From NCBI RefSeq assembly GCF_023336505.1, contig NZ_JAMAST010000001.1:310001-374000 (forward strand): a stretch of 64,000 bases of DNA, written 5' to 3'. This document shows, piece after piece, positions 56,279-64,000 of the stretch. The notes below the pieces were generated by a model. The model had not been told where the DNA came from. It saw nothing but the letters and a program-made list of their open reading frames with translations, and made no database searches. The DNA is from Sporolactobacillus mangiferae. Its GTDB lineage: Bacteria > Bacillota > Bacilli > Bacillales > Sporolactobacillaceae. A program made the position numbers and the translations under genes. Positions within the stretch are counted from its first letter, which is position 1; each line of letters begins with the position of its first letter.

Positions 56279-57118
56279 TGCTGTCTCCTCCCTTCAAAAC
56301 TCTGGAAATAGCACACTGTTACCCGCATGCTGCTCATCTCTACCGTTTATTGCCTGATTCACTATAAAAGGCCCACTTTTCACCTAAATGAACCCATTGA
56401 GAGATGCAAAGCAGTCTATTTTGAATCTGGCCTGTTGTTCAAATACCTTACAAGGCGAATCTGCCGTCGCGCCTATAACAGGTATCTTTAAATTTATATT
56501 CCTTCTTAAATAGGGCAAAAAAGCAGCGTGCGCTGCTTTTTTGCCAGATGGAGGAGGGGATGGGGGAAAAGCTGCCAATTCATGAATTGGTTACATCATA
56601 TACAGGTGCAGCTGCATCAGGCTTCTTTTTAACCCCGATTTTTGGATAACAAGCCCTCAATCATGTGCGCCGCCAGTCGATAATATGCGGACTAAGAACA
56701 TATCTTGTCCCATTAACGGATCATGAACTGCCGTAAGCCATGTATGCGTTAATTTAATGAATGCGCGCAACTGACGACGAATCATTCTGTTTGCCTGTAG
56801 ATCCCTTTCAGCAAGAAGCCAATCTGCCTGCTTCCTGTACAATGATCATACCCCGACTAAAAAAACGACGCAAATACGTATATTTATAATAATAGCGTTT
56901 TCATGTTGATGAATCCAGAAAAAAGTTATCGTTCATAAATCAAAACGATTTAACTTTTATTATTTTTAACACTCTTTAAAAACAAGGCTACGCGTAGTCT
57001 TTTGCCGTCGATCTCGTACCTGACGGGCACCTCAGCCACGTGCATTCCAAATACAAAATCTTTGGATTATTTCTGTAAGTTTTCTATAATTAATATGAGT
57101 GACTCACAAAGATGCGGG
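56279..57118. other. 840-bp spacer upstream of glpP, no convincing gene
   Basis: It holds a weak short-class repeat remnant at 56453-56507 (GGCGAA, CTGCCGTCGCGCCTATAACA, then a CCTTCTTA terminus) and a perfect hairpin at 56514-56546. A 61-codon TTG-started minus frame at 56657-56842 matches nothing I know and has no ribosome site. The right third is very AT-rich. It may be a site of gene decay, next to the broken aldo/keto reductase. Confidence 0.4.
56514..56546. terminator. Perfect bidirectional terminator hairpin
   Basis: GGCAAAAAAGCAGC and GCTGCTTTTTTGCC form perfect 14-bp arms with a 4-5 base loop. The U-tract is inside the arm, so it can act on both strands. No intact gene ends here. 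Confidence 0.75.
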
Positions 57119-57592
57119 GTGTTACGATTGGAAACTGTTCGAATTCACGGTCTGCCCGTCCAGCCGACACGAATTGCCATAGGTACATGGGCAATCGGCG
57201 GATGGATGTAGTGAGACGCTGATGATCAGGAATCGATACGCACGATTCTCACTGGACTGGATCAGAGCGTTATTGTATTGACACGGCTCCGGCACACGGT
57301 CAGGGGCATGCTGAAACTGTTGTCGGCATGGTGCTTAAGGAATACGGTCATCGGGATGAACTTGTCCTGGCGACAAAAGCAGGCTGGACTGGATCGGAAC
57401 AGATGTATTCCGCAACGGATCGAAAGAAAGAATAATGAAAGAAATTGATGACTCACTTGTCCGTCTTCAGACAGATTATATCGATCTTTATCAGATTTAT
57501 TGGCCGGACCCGCTTATCCCCCTGTCGGAGATAAATGTTCCGAAAGCGATCGGCACGGAATTTATGGCTCCGCCCGTTCGAAATAGGCGATG
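57119..57592 (+). pseudogene. Broken aldo/keto reductase gene
   Basis: Pieces of one aldo/keto reductase follow each other in different frames: TRIAIGTWAIGGWM, then two adjacent stops (TAG TGA at 57209-57214) at the place where relatives have WG, then DADDQESIRTIL in the same frame. After a frameshift comes CIDTAPAHGQGHAETVVG...YGHRDELVLATKAGW, and after another shift KEIDDSLVRLQTDYIDLYQI and WPDPLIPL. The order and spacing fit residues 1 to about 140 of the family; the last half is gone. The catalytic Asp-Tyr region is disrupted, so no activity is expected. Confidence 0.88.
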
Positions 57593-57657
57593 AATTCTCT
57601 GAACTATTGAACGTTTATCATTATGATATCGTCCAGAAGTGAAAAAGAAAGGATGTT

Positions 57658-58557
57658 GTGTTGTTGGTAACAGCTGAGCAAACCGAATTCCCGAAGAAAC
57701 AGCATCAAGGATTGAAGTTCTATCAATATGTCATACGTGCCCTTTTAATTGCGATAGGGGTTACACTTGAAGCAGTGGCTCTTGAAATTTTTCTTGTCCC
57801 GAACAAAATCATTGATGGCGGTGTCGTCGGCATTTCAATAATGGTAGGGCATCTTTCCGGATGGCCGATTGGCGTATTTCTCGTGGTCATCAATCTCCCG
57901 TTTTTCATTATTGGCTATAAGCAGATGGGGAAAACCTTTACAATTACTTCCGCCTGCGGCGTAACCTTGCTTGCTTTCCTTACCACTTTATTTACCCCCA
58001 TTCCGCGCTTTACCGACGATTTACTGCTCGCTGCCGTTTTTGGCGGAATTATCATGGGGATCGGTGTCGGCCTGGTCATCCGAAATGGCGGATCATCGGA
58101 TGGAACGGAAATCCTGGCCGTACTGTTCAATCAAAAATCTCCATTTTCTGTCGGTGAGATTGTTTTATTTGTTAATATTTTTATCCTTGGATCGGCAGGA
58201 TTTGTTTTCGGATGGAACTATGCAATGTATTCATTGATCGCTTATTTTATTGCCTTTAAAATGATCGATATTACCAGTGAAGGTCTTGAATCTTCAAAAG
58301 CCGTCTGGATCATCAGTGATTCACACGAAGAAATCGGCGATGCGCTTAATGATCGGCTTGGCCGTGGCGTGACCTATCTGAATGGTGAAGGCGCCTATAC
58401 CGGAAACAATAAAAACGTCATCTTTACGGTGATCAGCCGGCTGGAGGAAGCAAAAGTAAAAAATATTGTGGATTCAATCGACAAAAGTGCGTTTCTTGCC
58501 ATCAGTGACATTCACGATGTCAAAGGCGGCCGTTTCAAAAAAAGAAGCATCCACTAA
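57658..58557 (+). CDS. YitT family membrane protein (DUF161/DUF2179)
   Basis: A 299-aa protein with five to six hydrophobic segments in the first 200 residues (EIFLVPNKIIDGGVVGISIM and VRNGGSSDG-like VIRNGGSSDGTEI) and a soluble C-terminal DUF2179 domain (about 215-290, RGVTYLNGEGAYTGN). Function of the family is not established. The start is a GTG at 57658, or TTG at 57661/57664; AAAGGA lies close upstream and does not decide. It converges on the MFS gene with a terminator between. Confidence 0.88.
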   Translation: MLLVTAEQTEFPKKQHQGLKFYQYVIRALLIAIGVTLEAVALEIFLVPNKIIDGGVVGISIMVGHLSGWPIGVFLVVINLPFFIIGYKQMGKTFTITSACGVTLLAFLTTLFTPIPRFTDDLLLAAVFGGIIMGIGVGLVIRNGGSSDGTEILAVLFNQKSPFSVGEIVLFVNIFILGSAGFVFGWNYAMYSLIAYFIAFKMIDITSEGLESSKAVWIISDSHEEIGDALNDRLGRGVTYLNGEGAYTGNNKNVIFTVISRLEEAKVKNIVDSIDKSAFLAISDIHDVKGGRFKKRSIH

Positions 58558-58572
58558 CATGGGATGCTTCTG
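58543..58572. terminator. Terminator between yitT-type gene and MFS gene
   Basis: AGAAGCATCC and GGATGCTTCT are perfect arms; they overlap the end of the YitT gene. Confidence 0.7.
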
Positions 58573-58594
58573 TCCTGTGTGTCTGTTTTCCAAA

Positions 58595-59902
58595 TTATCG
58601 GAGCGCGCTTCGGGCCGCTTCGATTTTTCTTTCCCTTCTTTTCACCATTAACTCGGAGGCAACGACCCAGCCGGCATTGATAAACAGGAGCAGGCTTGTC
58701 GAAAAGAACACGTATTTGATACCGAAAGCGGCTGCCATATGTCCACCGAGCAGCGAGCCGCCCATCGTTCCAAGGAACTGAGCGGACTGGTTGTAGCCGA
58801 ACAGCTGACCGGTAATTGCTGCTGGCGCCATTTTTTTCACGATAGTATTAATCGACGGCAGAATACCTGCGGTAGCCAGACCGAGCATAAAACGCAGTAC
58901 GGTCAGTTGCCATGCATTCGTCACAAATGCCTGCGGAATAAATAGAATGCCCGTAAACAACAGTGCATAAAGCAAGACACGGCGCGGTCCGATTCGATCA
59001 GAAAGTTTTCCGAGAAGCGGCGCCGACAGGACGCTTGCAAGGCCAGCCGCAGCGACAACCACCCCCGAAATCAATTCAAGGTGGGCCGACCCCGGGGAAA
59101 GAAGTTTCACATAAACCGTAATGATCGGCTGAATGGACATGTTGGCAAGCTGTACCATAAAGGTCGTGACAAACATAGCAACAAACAGACCGATATGCGG
59201 TGTCATAGTCCAAACCTGTTTTAATGACGGTGCTTTCTTCTTCGTAACGGTTACTTTTTCGTTCACCAGAAAATAGGATGCAAGAAACGCACAGAACAAC
59301 AGAACACTTGTATCAATGAATACAAAGCGCATGCCCATATATTCAGCAAGCACCCCGCCGACAAGCGGTCCAATAAGCGATCCACTGATGCCACCAGTAG
59401 AGAGCATACCGAGTGCCCATCCGGAATGTGTTTTCGGCGTTTGCGTAGCCACCAGGATGATGGAGGCCGGAATATAGCCGGACACCACTCCCATTACGAG
59501 GCGCAGACCGAACAGCTGATAGACATTTTGTGCAAAGGCCATCAAAAAAACAACCGCGCACATACCGAGACTGGCACGAAGAAGCATTGGTTTCCGACCG
59601 TACTTGTCGGCAAGACGGCCCCAAAATGGGGACACAATTGCAGAAACGAAGAATGTCGCACCAAAAATGAGCCCCGCCCAGTTCTCAATTTCTGCCGTGT
59701 CCGTAACACCAAGCTTTTCAATATACAGCGGCAGAAACGGAATAATCTGGCTCATTCCCGCCGCAGTCGCAAAGGATCCGAACCATACCACATACAAGTT
59801 TTTCTTCCACAGAGGCAAAGACAATGAAGACACCTTACTTTTGCATTTTTTCCCGAAGGAACGTGCCGGATTCAATCGCACATTCTTAGCATGTTTCATC
59901 AT
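58595..59902 (-). CDS. MFS transporter, drug:H+ antiporter-1 type (MdtG-like)
   Basis: A 435-aa protein with 12 membrane segments. The loop 2-3 signature is GRLADKYGRKPMLL (about residues 94-107) and the antiporter motif C appears as GGISGSLIGPLVGG (about 168-181), so a DHA1 efflux pump is likely. A basic N-terminal extension of about 28 residues precedes the first helix. It is divergent from a LysR-type regulator, the usual arrangement for a local control pair. The substrate is unknown. Confidence 0.87.
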   Translation of the reverse strand: MMKHAKNVRLNPARSFGKKCKSKVSSLSLPLWKKNLYVVWFGSFATAAGMSQIIPFLPLYIEKLGVTDTAEIENWAGLIFGATFFVSAIVSPFWGRLADKYGRKPMLLRASLGMCAVVFLMAFAQNVYQLFGLRLVMGVVSGYIPASIILVATQTPKTHSGWALGMLSTGGISGSLIGPLVGGVLAEYMGMRFVFIDTSVLLFCAFLASYFLVNEKVTVTKKKAPSLKQVWTMTPHIGLFVAMFVTTFMVQLANMSIQPIITVYVKLLSPGSAHLELISGVVVAAAGLASVLSAPLLGKLSDRIGPRRVLLYALLFTGILFIPQAFVTNAWQLTVLRFMLGLATAGILPSINTIVKKMAPAAITGQLFGYNQSAQFLGTMGGSLLGGHMAAAFGIKYVFFSTSLLLFINAGWVVASELMVKRRERKIEAARSALR

Positions 59903-59948
59903 AGTCTTGATTGCTGATTAATTCCAATATATATATTATTATAAATGA

Positions 59949-59964
59949 ATAGGTTGAAAGCTAT
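59949..59964. promoter_or_regulatory. Candidate LysR-type binding site in the MFS/LysR divergent region
   Basis: ATAG-N8-CTAT is a dyad of the T-N11-A kind expected for LysR regulators, located midway between the divergent genes. It is short and may be by chance. Confidence 0.35.
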
Positions 59965-60043
59965 GAGTGCTCCTCTCCAAACTCATCGCCATCCACCTGT
60001 TTTATCTCGAAACACGGCCAATATACTATAGGGGGCACAAAAA

Positions 60044-60949
60044 ATGGAGCTTCTTCAGCTCAAATATTTTCAAACCGTTGCACGAATGGAACACATGACA
60101 AAAGCAGCGCAGGAACTCTCCATCGCTCAACCTTCATTGAGCCAGACCATTAAGCGACTGGAAGAAGAAATCGGCGTTCCTCTCTTTGACCGAAAAGGAC
60201 GCCGAATTAAACTCAATCGCTATGGCAGAATTTTTTTAGAAAAGGCAGAGCTGGCATTCTCCATTCTTCAGGAAGGAAAACAGGAGGTTGTCGACTTAGC
60301 AAAATTGAATGAAGACAGTATCTCGATGGCAGTGATGCGCTCACCCATTGTTCCTGACCTGCTCAGCAGATTCCGTCGCCTGCATCCTTTTGTGCGTTTT
60401 CGCGTAAAACAAATATCAAGAGCAACCATTCAGCATCAGCTCGAAAACGGAGAAATCGATCTGTGTATTACCCCATATTCACTTGAACAGGATAGACCGC
60501 TCAGTGCACGGCTGCTGATGAATGATGAAATCTATCTCGTTGTCCCTAAAAAACATCCGCTGGCCGCAAAAGAAAGCGTTGATCTGCACGATATCGCTCA
60601 TGAACCTTTTGTCTTAAAAGCAAACGGCGCTTTTCGAGAAACAACGGACAGCTACTGCCGGATGGCCGGTTTCCAGCCGGACATTGCCTTCGAAGTGGAC
60701 GATTCCCTGTCTATCAGAGGCCTCGTTTCAGAAGGACTGGGGATCGCCTTTTTCTCTTCACTTACCATGCGAACAGTCAAAGATACATCAATCACTCCGC
60801 TTCGAATCAGTCATCCGCATTGCAGCCGTACCATCAGGCTTGTGTGGAATGAAGAGCGCTATCACTCGTCGATTGTCACGGACTTTTATCAATTCATTAT
60901 TGACTATTTTGAGCAATTTTCTTCTGCCGCACCGGGCAGCAGGAAATAG
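60044..60949 (+). CDS. LysR-type transcriptional regulator
   Basis: A 301-aa LysR protein. The N-terminal HTH (LKYFQTVARMEHMTKAAQEL and SQTIKRLEEEIGVPLFDRKG) and the periplasmic-binding-like effector domain (about residues 90-290) are complete. ATAGGGGGCAC lies upstream of the ATG. It probably controls itself and the divergent MFS efflux gene; the ligand is unknown. The stop lies five bases from the converging terC stop. Confidence 0.92.
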   Translation: MELLQLKYFQTVARMEHMTKAAQELSIAQPSLSQTIKRLEEEIGVPLFDRKGRRIKLNRYGRIFLEKAELAFSILQEGKQEVVDLAKLNEDSISMAVMRSPIVPDLLSRFRRLHPFVRFRVKQISRATIQHQLENGEIDLCITPYSLEQDRPLSARLLMNDEIYLVVPKKHPLAAKESVDLHDIAHEPFVLKANGAFRETTDSYCRMAGFQPDIAFEVDDSLSIRGLVSEGLGIAFFSSLTMRTVKDTSITPLRISHPHCSRTIRLVWNEERYHSSIVTDFYQFIIDYFEQFSSAAPGSRK

Positions 60950-60954
60950 AAAAA

Positions 60955-61659
60955 TTACACTGCCTGGTTCTGCTTATGCGCGCGCATGCTTTTCTTTTGA
61001 CTGAACCAGCCTGCATACAGAACAGCCGCAATGGTGACCACAACAACCGGCCATTCGATCCATGACGCAAGATTCCCGAGCCACTTAATGACAAATGGCT
61101 CCGCGAACAGCATCCGTGCCGCGGTCATTGCGAGAATGCCCGAGCCGACATAGATCAGCCAGGAAAAACGATCCATCAGTTTTAAAATGACTGCGCTCCC
61201 GCCCATTAAGAGCGGAATACTGATTAAAAGTCCGAAAATAACAAGCAGCGGGTCATTTTGCGCCGCACCGGCAACGGCAAGTACATTATCCAGACCCATT
61301 AAGGCATCGGCAACGACGATTGTCTGCACCGCTCCCCAGAGACTTGTGCTGGCCTTGACCTCTTTCTTTTCCTGTGAAGATTCTTCCGGTTTAAGCAGGC
61401 GATACGCGATCCAGATCAGCAAGAGACCGCCGATGAAGTGAAGTCCCGGGATCATCAGAAGATACACCACCAGAATGGTGCAGAGCGCCCGTAAAACAAC
61501 TGCTCCTGCCGTTCCATAAAGAATCGCCCGCCCACGTTGATGCTCCGGCAGTCGGCGGGCAGCCAAAGCAATAACAACCGCATTGTCGCCAGCTAAAAAC
61601 AGATCAATGCCGACAATAATAACCAAGGATGACCAAAAGGCCATTGTAAATAACTCCAT
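60955..61659 (-). CDS. TerC family membrane protein, downstream copy
   Basis: A 234-aa integral membrane protein with seven or more hydrophobic segments. It has both TerC signatures, GIDLFLAGDNAVVIALA (about 17-33) and ADALMGLDNVLAVAGA (about 117-132), whose Asp/Asn residues lie in the membrane and probably bind metal. It is a clear paralogue of the next gene upstream. Bacillus relatives YkoY and YceF (MeeY/MeeF) export Mn2+ to secreted enzymes. AGGAGGATTATTGAGAG lies upstream of the ATG. Confidence 0.9.
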   Translation of the reverse strand: MELFTMAFWSSLVIIVGIDLFLAGDNAVVIALAARRLPEHQRGRAILYGTAGAVVLRALCTILVVYLLMIPGLHFIGGLLLIWIAYRLLKPEESSQEKKEVKASTSLWGAVQTIVVADALMGLDNVLAVAGAAQNDPLLVIFGLLISIPLLMGGSAVILKLMDRFSWLIYVGSGILAMTAARMLFAEPFVIKWLGNLASWIEWPVVVVTIAAVLYAGWFSQKKSMRAHKQNQAV

Positions 61660-61691
61660 CTCTCAATAATCCTCCTGTAAAATGCCATCAA

Positions 61692-61755
61692 TTAGGGACC
61701 CAGCCTTCGCCAGACTTCTGGCGAAAGCACCGGCGCAAATCTCTGTACTTTCTTA
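61692..61755 (-). repeat. Dispersed intergenic repeat, short class, diverged copy I
   Basis: Between the two terC genes. The sense (minus) strand starts TAAGAAAGT and has arms GCTTTCGCC and GGCGAAGGC, again compensated relative to the other copies with one G-U pair. It is 64 bp long, and the far end reads CCTAAT instead of TTTTCTAA. Confidence 0.6.
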
Positions 61756-61771
61756 TTTGTGCAAACATAAA

Positions 61772-61791
61772 ACCGGTGATCATTCACCGGT
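61772..61791 (-). terminator. Hairpin between the two terC genes
   Basis: ACCGGTGA and TCACCGGT are perfect arms followed by TTTATGTTT on minus, a weak intrinsic terminator that may reduce expression of the second terC. Confidence 0.5.
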
Positions 61792-61823
61792 ACGTTAAGT
61801 TCCTTCAACAGACAATGTCTCTA

Positions 61824-62522
61824 TTAAATGGATGATTTAACAACCGCCTGTTCTGCGTCCTTTTCCCTCTGCTGGCTTCTCCATCCGAAAAACAGTACAC
61901 CTGTAATAATGAGAAGAAGCACAGGCCACTTAATCCAGGAAAAACCCGAAACAGCATCATGGATTATGTGATCATCGAAGATCATTTTCCCCGCCGTGAA
62001 AGCGAGGATACCCGATCCGGCATAAGTGATCCACTGATAACGGTCAACCAGTTTCAGAAATAAAGTACTGCCGCCCATAACCAACGGAATACTGATCAGC
62101 AATCCGAGTATGACGAGCAGGTAATTTCCTGACGCCGCACCACCGATTGCTAGTACGTTGTCCAGTCCCATCAGTGCATCAGCCATAATAATGGTACGGA
62201 TCGCGGCTCCCAAACTTGTTTTTGCTTCGATGTTTTTATTTTCCTTGTGATCTTTCAGCAGGCTGTAAGCAATCCAGACAAGCAACAGACCACCGATAAG
62301 ATGCAGGCCCGGAATTTTGAGCAGCCAGACAACGGCCAGCGTTGCCGCCGCACGAATAGCGACCGCACCAAGCGTTCCGTAAAGAATCGCACGTTTTCGT
62401 TGATGTTCCTGCAGCCGTGCCGCCGCAAGCGCAATCACAATCGCGTTGTCCCCCGCCAGTATCAGGTCGATGCCGACGATCAGCAGCAGCGAGGTCAAGA
62501 ACTCCAGCGAAAAAATATCCAT
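61824..62522 (-). CDS. TerC family membrane protein, riboswitch-proximal copy
   Basis: A 232-aa protein of the TerC/YkoY type with GIDLILAGDNAIVIALA and ADALMGLDNVLAIGGA, the paired in-membrane acidic motifs. It follows a manganese (yybP-ykoY) riboswitch and two tandem terminators, so Mn2+-dependent export is the likely job. GGGAGGATGATTGA lies before the ATG. The downstream paralogue matches it along the whole length. Confidence 0.93.
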   Translation of the reverse strand: MDIFSLEFLTSLLLIVGIDLILAGDNAIVIALAAARLQEHQRKRAILYGTLGAVAIRAAATLAVVWLLKIPGLHLIGGLLLVWIAYSLLKDHKENKNIEAKTSLGAAIRTIIMADALMGLDNVLAIGGAASGNYLLVILGLLISIPLVMGGSTLFLKLVDRYQWITYAGSGILAFTAGKMIFDDHIIHDAVSGFSWIKWPVLLLIITGVLFFGWRSQQREKDAEQAVVKSSI

Positions 62523-62552
62523 TCAATCATCCTCCCAATCATTTCTCAGGTA

Positions 62553-62592
62553 CAAAAAAGCAGCCGCTCCGACAAGAATCGAAAAGGCTGCA
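62553..62592 (-). terminator. Second terminator between the Mn riboswitch and terC
   Basis: On minus GTGCAGCC and GGCTGC arms are followed by TTTTTTG, only about 30 nt before the terC start and directly after the riboswitch terminator. Confidence 0.75.
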
Positions 62593-62593
62593 C

Positions 62594-62730
62594 AAAAAAA
62601 CCTTTGCCTTTTTTCATCCGTCCGAGGCAAAGGTCTCGCCAACAGCTTATATGGCTGCCAGAGAAGCCGGGGACTGTTCCCGTAATGACGGCTATACTCT
62701 GATGGCTACTCCCCTTTTACGAGGCTAATT
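62594..62730 (-). promoter_or_regulatory. yybP-ykoY manganese riboswitch
   Basis: On minus the RNA shows AAAAGGGGAGTAGCC, GTCATTACGGG, CCCCGGCTTCTC and the closing GCGAGACCTTTGCC, which pairs with GGCAAAGG just before seven T residues. These are the landmarks of the Mn2+-sensing yybP-ykoY family. Metal binding would sequester ACCTTTGCC and let transcription go on to the terC genes. Confidence 0.92.
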
Positions 62731-62909
62731 CTTTTGTTACATTAATTGTAATATGTATCTTATAATCTGTCAAAGGCAAATCGATTATTTTTTCAAATAT
62801 TTTTAGTTTACGTATCACTTTGCAGAAGATCTGGTTAAAGATTCACGTTTTCTATGCTGTCGCAAATCCGCAGCTTGTTGAAAAACACGCTGAAAAATGA
62901 ATATAGCCT

Positions 62910-63551
62910 TTAATTGTGCTTTGTAAATAAATGATTTTGAAATGCATAAATTGCAGCCTGCGTTCGGTCTGCAACCTCCAATTTGCTGAAAATACTGCTG
63001 ACATGTGTTTTAACTGTTTTAATGCCGATAAACAGGAGGTCTGCAATTTCCGCATTGCTTTTGCCTTCGGCAATCAATTGCAGCACTTCTTTTTCTCTTG
63101 TCGTAAGCTGGTCGAATGGCCGGTTTCTATGCATACCGGACACCAGCTTTTGGGCAACTTTGCCATCGATTACCGTTTTCCCACGATGTGCTTTATAAAT
63201 CGTTTCGATAATTTCATCTGAAGAAGCAGTTTTCAATAAATAGCTCATCGCACCTGCCTCAATTGCCGGAAACACTTGTTCATCATCATAAAAGCTCGTC
63301 AGAATAATAATTTTTTTCGAAGGATCCTGTGTGAGAATCTGTTTCGTCGCTTCAATGCCGTCTCCGTCCTCCATGATCAGATCCATAAGAATGATCTCGG
63401 GATTCAGTGCAGCAAAAATACGGACGGCTTCGTTTCCGCTTGACGCCTCACCAACCCATTCAATCGATTCTTCAGTCGCGAGATACGCTTTCAGCCCTTT
63501 CCTGACCATATCATGATCATCGACAAGCATTACTCTGATTTTTTCCGTCAT
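62910..63551 (-). CDS. liaR: NarL/LuxR-type response regulator, LiaR/VraR class
   Basis: A 213-aa response regulator. The receiver domain has D57 as phospho-acceptor (EIILMDLIME) and acidic D11/D12; a LuxR-type HTH follows (LTTREKEVLQLIAEGKSNAEI, IKTVKTHVSSIFSKLEVADR). The receiver sequence follows LiaR/VraR closely, the regulators of cell-wall antibiotic stress. It overlaps the kinase gene by four bases. A liaF gene, if present, would lie beyond the window. Confidence 0.85.
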   Translation of the reverse strand: MTEKIRVMLVDDHDMVRKGLKAYLATEESIEWVGEASSGNEAVRIFAALNPEIILMDLIMEDGDGIEATKQILTQDPSKKIIILTSFYDDEQVFPAIEAGAMSYLLKTASSDEIIETIYKAHRGKTVIDGKVAQKLVSGMHRNRPFDQLTTREKEVLQLIAEGKSNAEIADLLFIGIKTVKTHVSSIFSKLEVADRTQAAIYAFQNHLFTKHN

Positions 63552-64000
63552 GATTTCTCTGCCTCCCTGTGTATAGGTACTCGAATGTTAACGGATGTAC
63601 CTTCGCCTTCATGAGTAGTCAGCAGAAAATGACCGCCGATTTCCTCGGCACGTTCCTTCATCGTTTTTAAACCGTATGAGGCCACTTTCTCCCGCTTTGG
63701 ATTAAAACCACGTCCGTTATCAAAAATAGTAAGCGTTACCAGATTATCCTTCTCGTGCAGCGAAAGGACAACCCTCGTTGCTTCCGAATGTCGCAGTGCA
63801 TTGGAAAGCGCCTCCTGACTAAGCCTGAACAGATGGTTTTCCACGCCCTTGCTCAGTCCCGGCACAGGTTCAATAGAAGCCTCAAAACGAATCATCGTCT
63901 TGCCGTCAAGCTCCTGGATCAAACGCTCCAGTCCTTTATCCAGCGCCTCATTATTTAAGCGGACCGGCCGAAGATGAAGCAGCAGCGCACGCATCTCTCC
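63548..64000 (-). CDS. liaS: LiaS/VraS-type sensor histidine kinase (partial, C-terminal part)
   Basis: The last about 150 residues of a HisKA_3 histidine kinase; the gene continues beyond the right edge of the window. The ATPase parts are visible: N box (SQEALSNALRHSEA), G1 (FDNGRGF) and G2 (YGLKTMKERAEEIGG). An internal ATG at 63994 is not the start, since the frame stays open to the edge and LRALLLHLRP-like sequence belongs to the dimerisation region. Phosphotransfer goes to the overlapping response regulator. Confidence 0.83.
   Translation of the reverse strand, partial: GEMRALLLHLRPVRLNNEALDKGLERLIQELDGKTMIRFEASIEPVPGLSKGVENHLFRLSQEALSNALRHSEATRVVLSLHEKDNLVTLTIFDNGRGFNPKREKVASYGLKTMKERAEEIGGHFLLTTHEGEGTSVNIRVPIHREAEKS

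Noticed and set aside
56657-56842. 61-codon TTG-started minus frame
   Set aside because: No ribosome site and no family recognised; kept only as a note in the spacer entry.
57262-57456. Minus-strand frame within the aldo/keto reductase remnant
   Set aside because: It is antisense to clear family sequence and has no homology that I recognise.

Overview
The window is a chromosomal segment of a low-to-mid GC, endospore-forming Firmicute of the order Bacillales. The evidence is the Bacillus-type gene order (nifZ-thiI, ezrA, refZ, ytsP, rpsD, ccpA, ytxHG, murC, sftA, ytpR/ytpQ, trmB, ytmP, ytlQ/ytlP, ytkP, ytzE, ytgP, leuS, ytqA, ytpB, metK/pckA divergent, ytkD), spore functions (a gerA-type germination operon, YtpB sesquarterpene synthase) and classic Bacillales RNA regulators. 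Sporolactobacillaceae would fit, but no 16S gene is present, so the family is inference.

Layout. 1-4.6 kb (minus): thiI (cut by the window edge), cysteine desulfurase, ezrA, refZ. 4.7-9.1 kb (plus): GAF-type methionine sulfoxide reductase, rpsD with its own promoter and leader, a class A penicillin-binding protein. 9.2-21.3 kb (mostly minus): ccpA, ytxH, ytxG, murC, sftA, ytpR, ytpQ, a DUF84 NTPase, ytzB (plus), trmB, ytmP, ytlQ, thpR. 21.5-23.8 kb (plus): cysteine synthase, ytzE, a Pro/Gln-rich protein. 23.9-35.7 kb: lipid II flippase ytgP/murJ, leuS behind a T-box, ytqA, ytpB, metK behind a SAM-I riboswitch, pckA, ytkD and a small fbpA-like gene. 36.6-38.3 kb: a teichoic-acid type ABC exporter (tagGH). 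38.5-44.4 kb (plus): a four-gene ger operon with a small membrane D-type subunit, ydjO, a DUF402 phosphatase, a GNAT acetyltransferase. 44.5-56.3 kb (minus): glycolate oxidase glcDF with a cre site, copper system csoR/copA/copZ with the CsoR operator inside the csoR promoter, and the glycerol regulon glpP-glpF-glpK-glpD with two antitermination leaders and a cre site. 57-64 kb: a broken aldo/keto reductase, a YitT membrane protein, a divergent MFS/LysR pair, two tandem TerC proteins behind a yybP-ykoY manganese riboswitch, and a LiaR/LiaS-type two-component system cut by the window end.

The genes work together mainly as core metabolism and envelope modules: CcpA (encoded here) probably controls the glp and glc operons through the cre sites seen here. 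Cell-wall genes (ezrA, murC, murJ, a PBP, tagGH, liaRS) and sulfur transfer (cysteine desulfurase with ThiI) also recur.

The most unusual material is not protein-coding. At least eight, perhaps ten, intergenic spacers carry members of one dispersed repeat family. The elements have similar termini (TAAGAAAGT at one end, TTTTCTAA at the other, which form imperfect inverted repeats), always lie on the same strand as the flanking genes, and end in a hairpin followed by T residues. In the short 88-bp class the hairpin arms differ between copies by compensating changes, which points to a conserved folded RNA or DNA structure. Long copies carry an internal array of about 21-bp units (four, three or one). 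No transposase is visible in the window, so these look like non-autonomous, MITE-like elements or mobile terminators/3' UTR modules.
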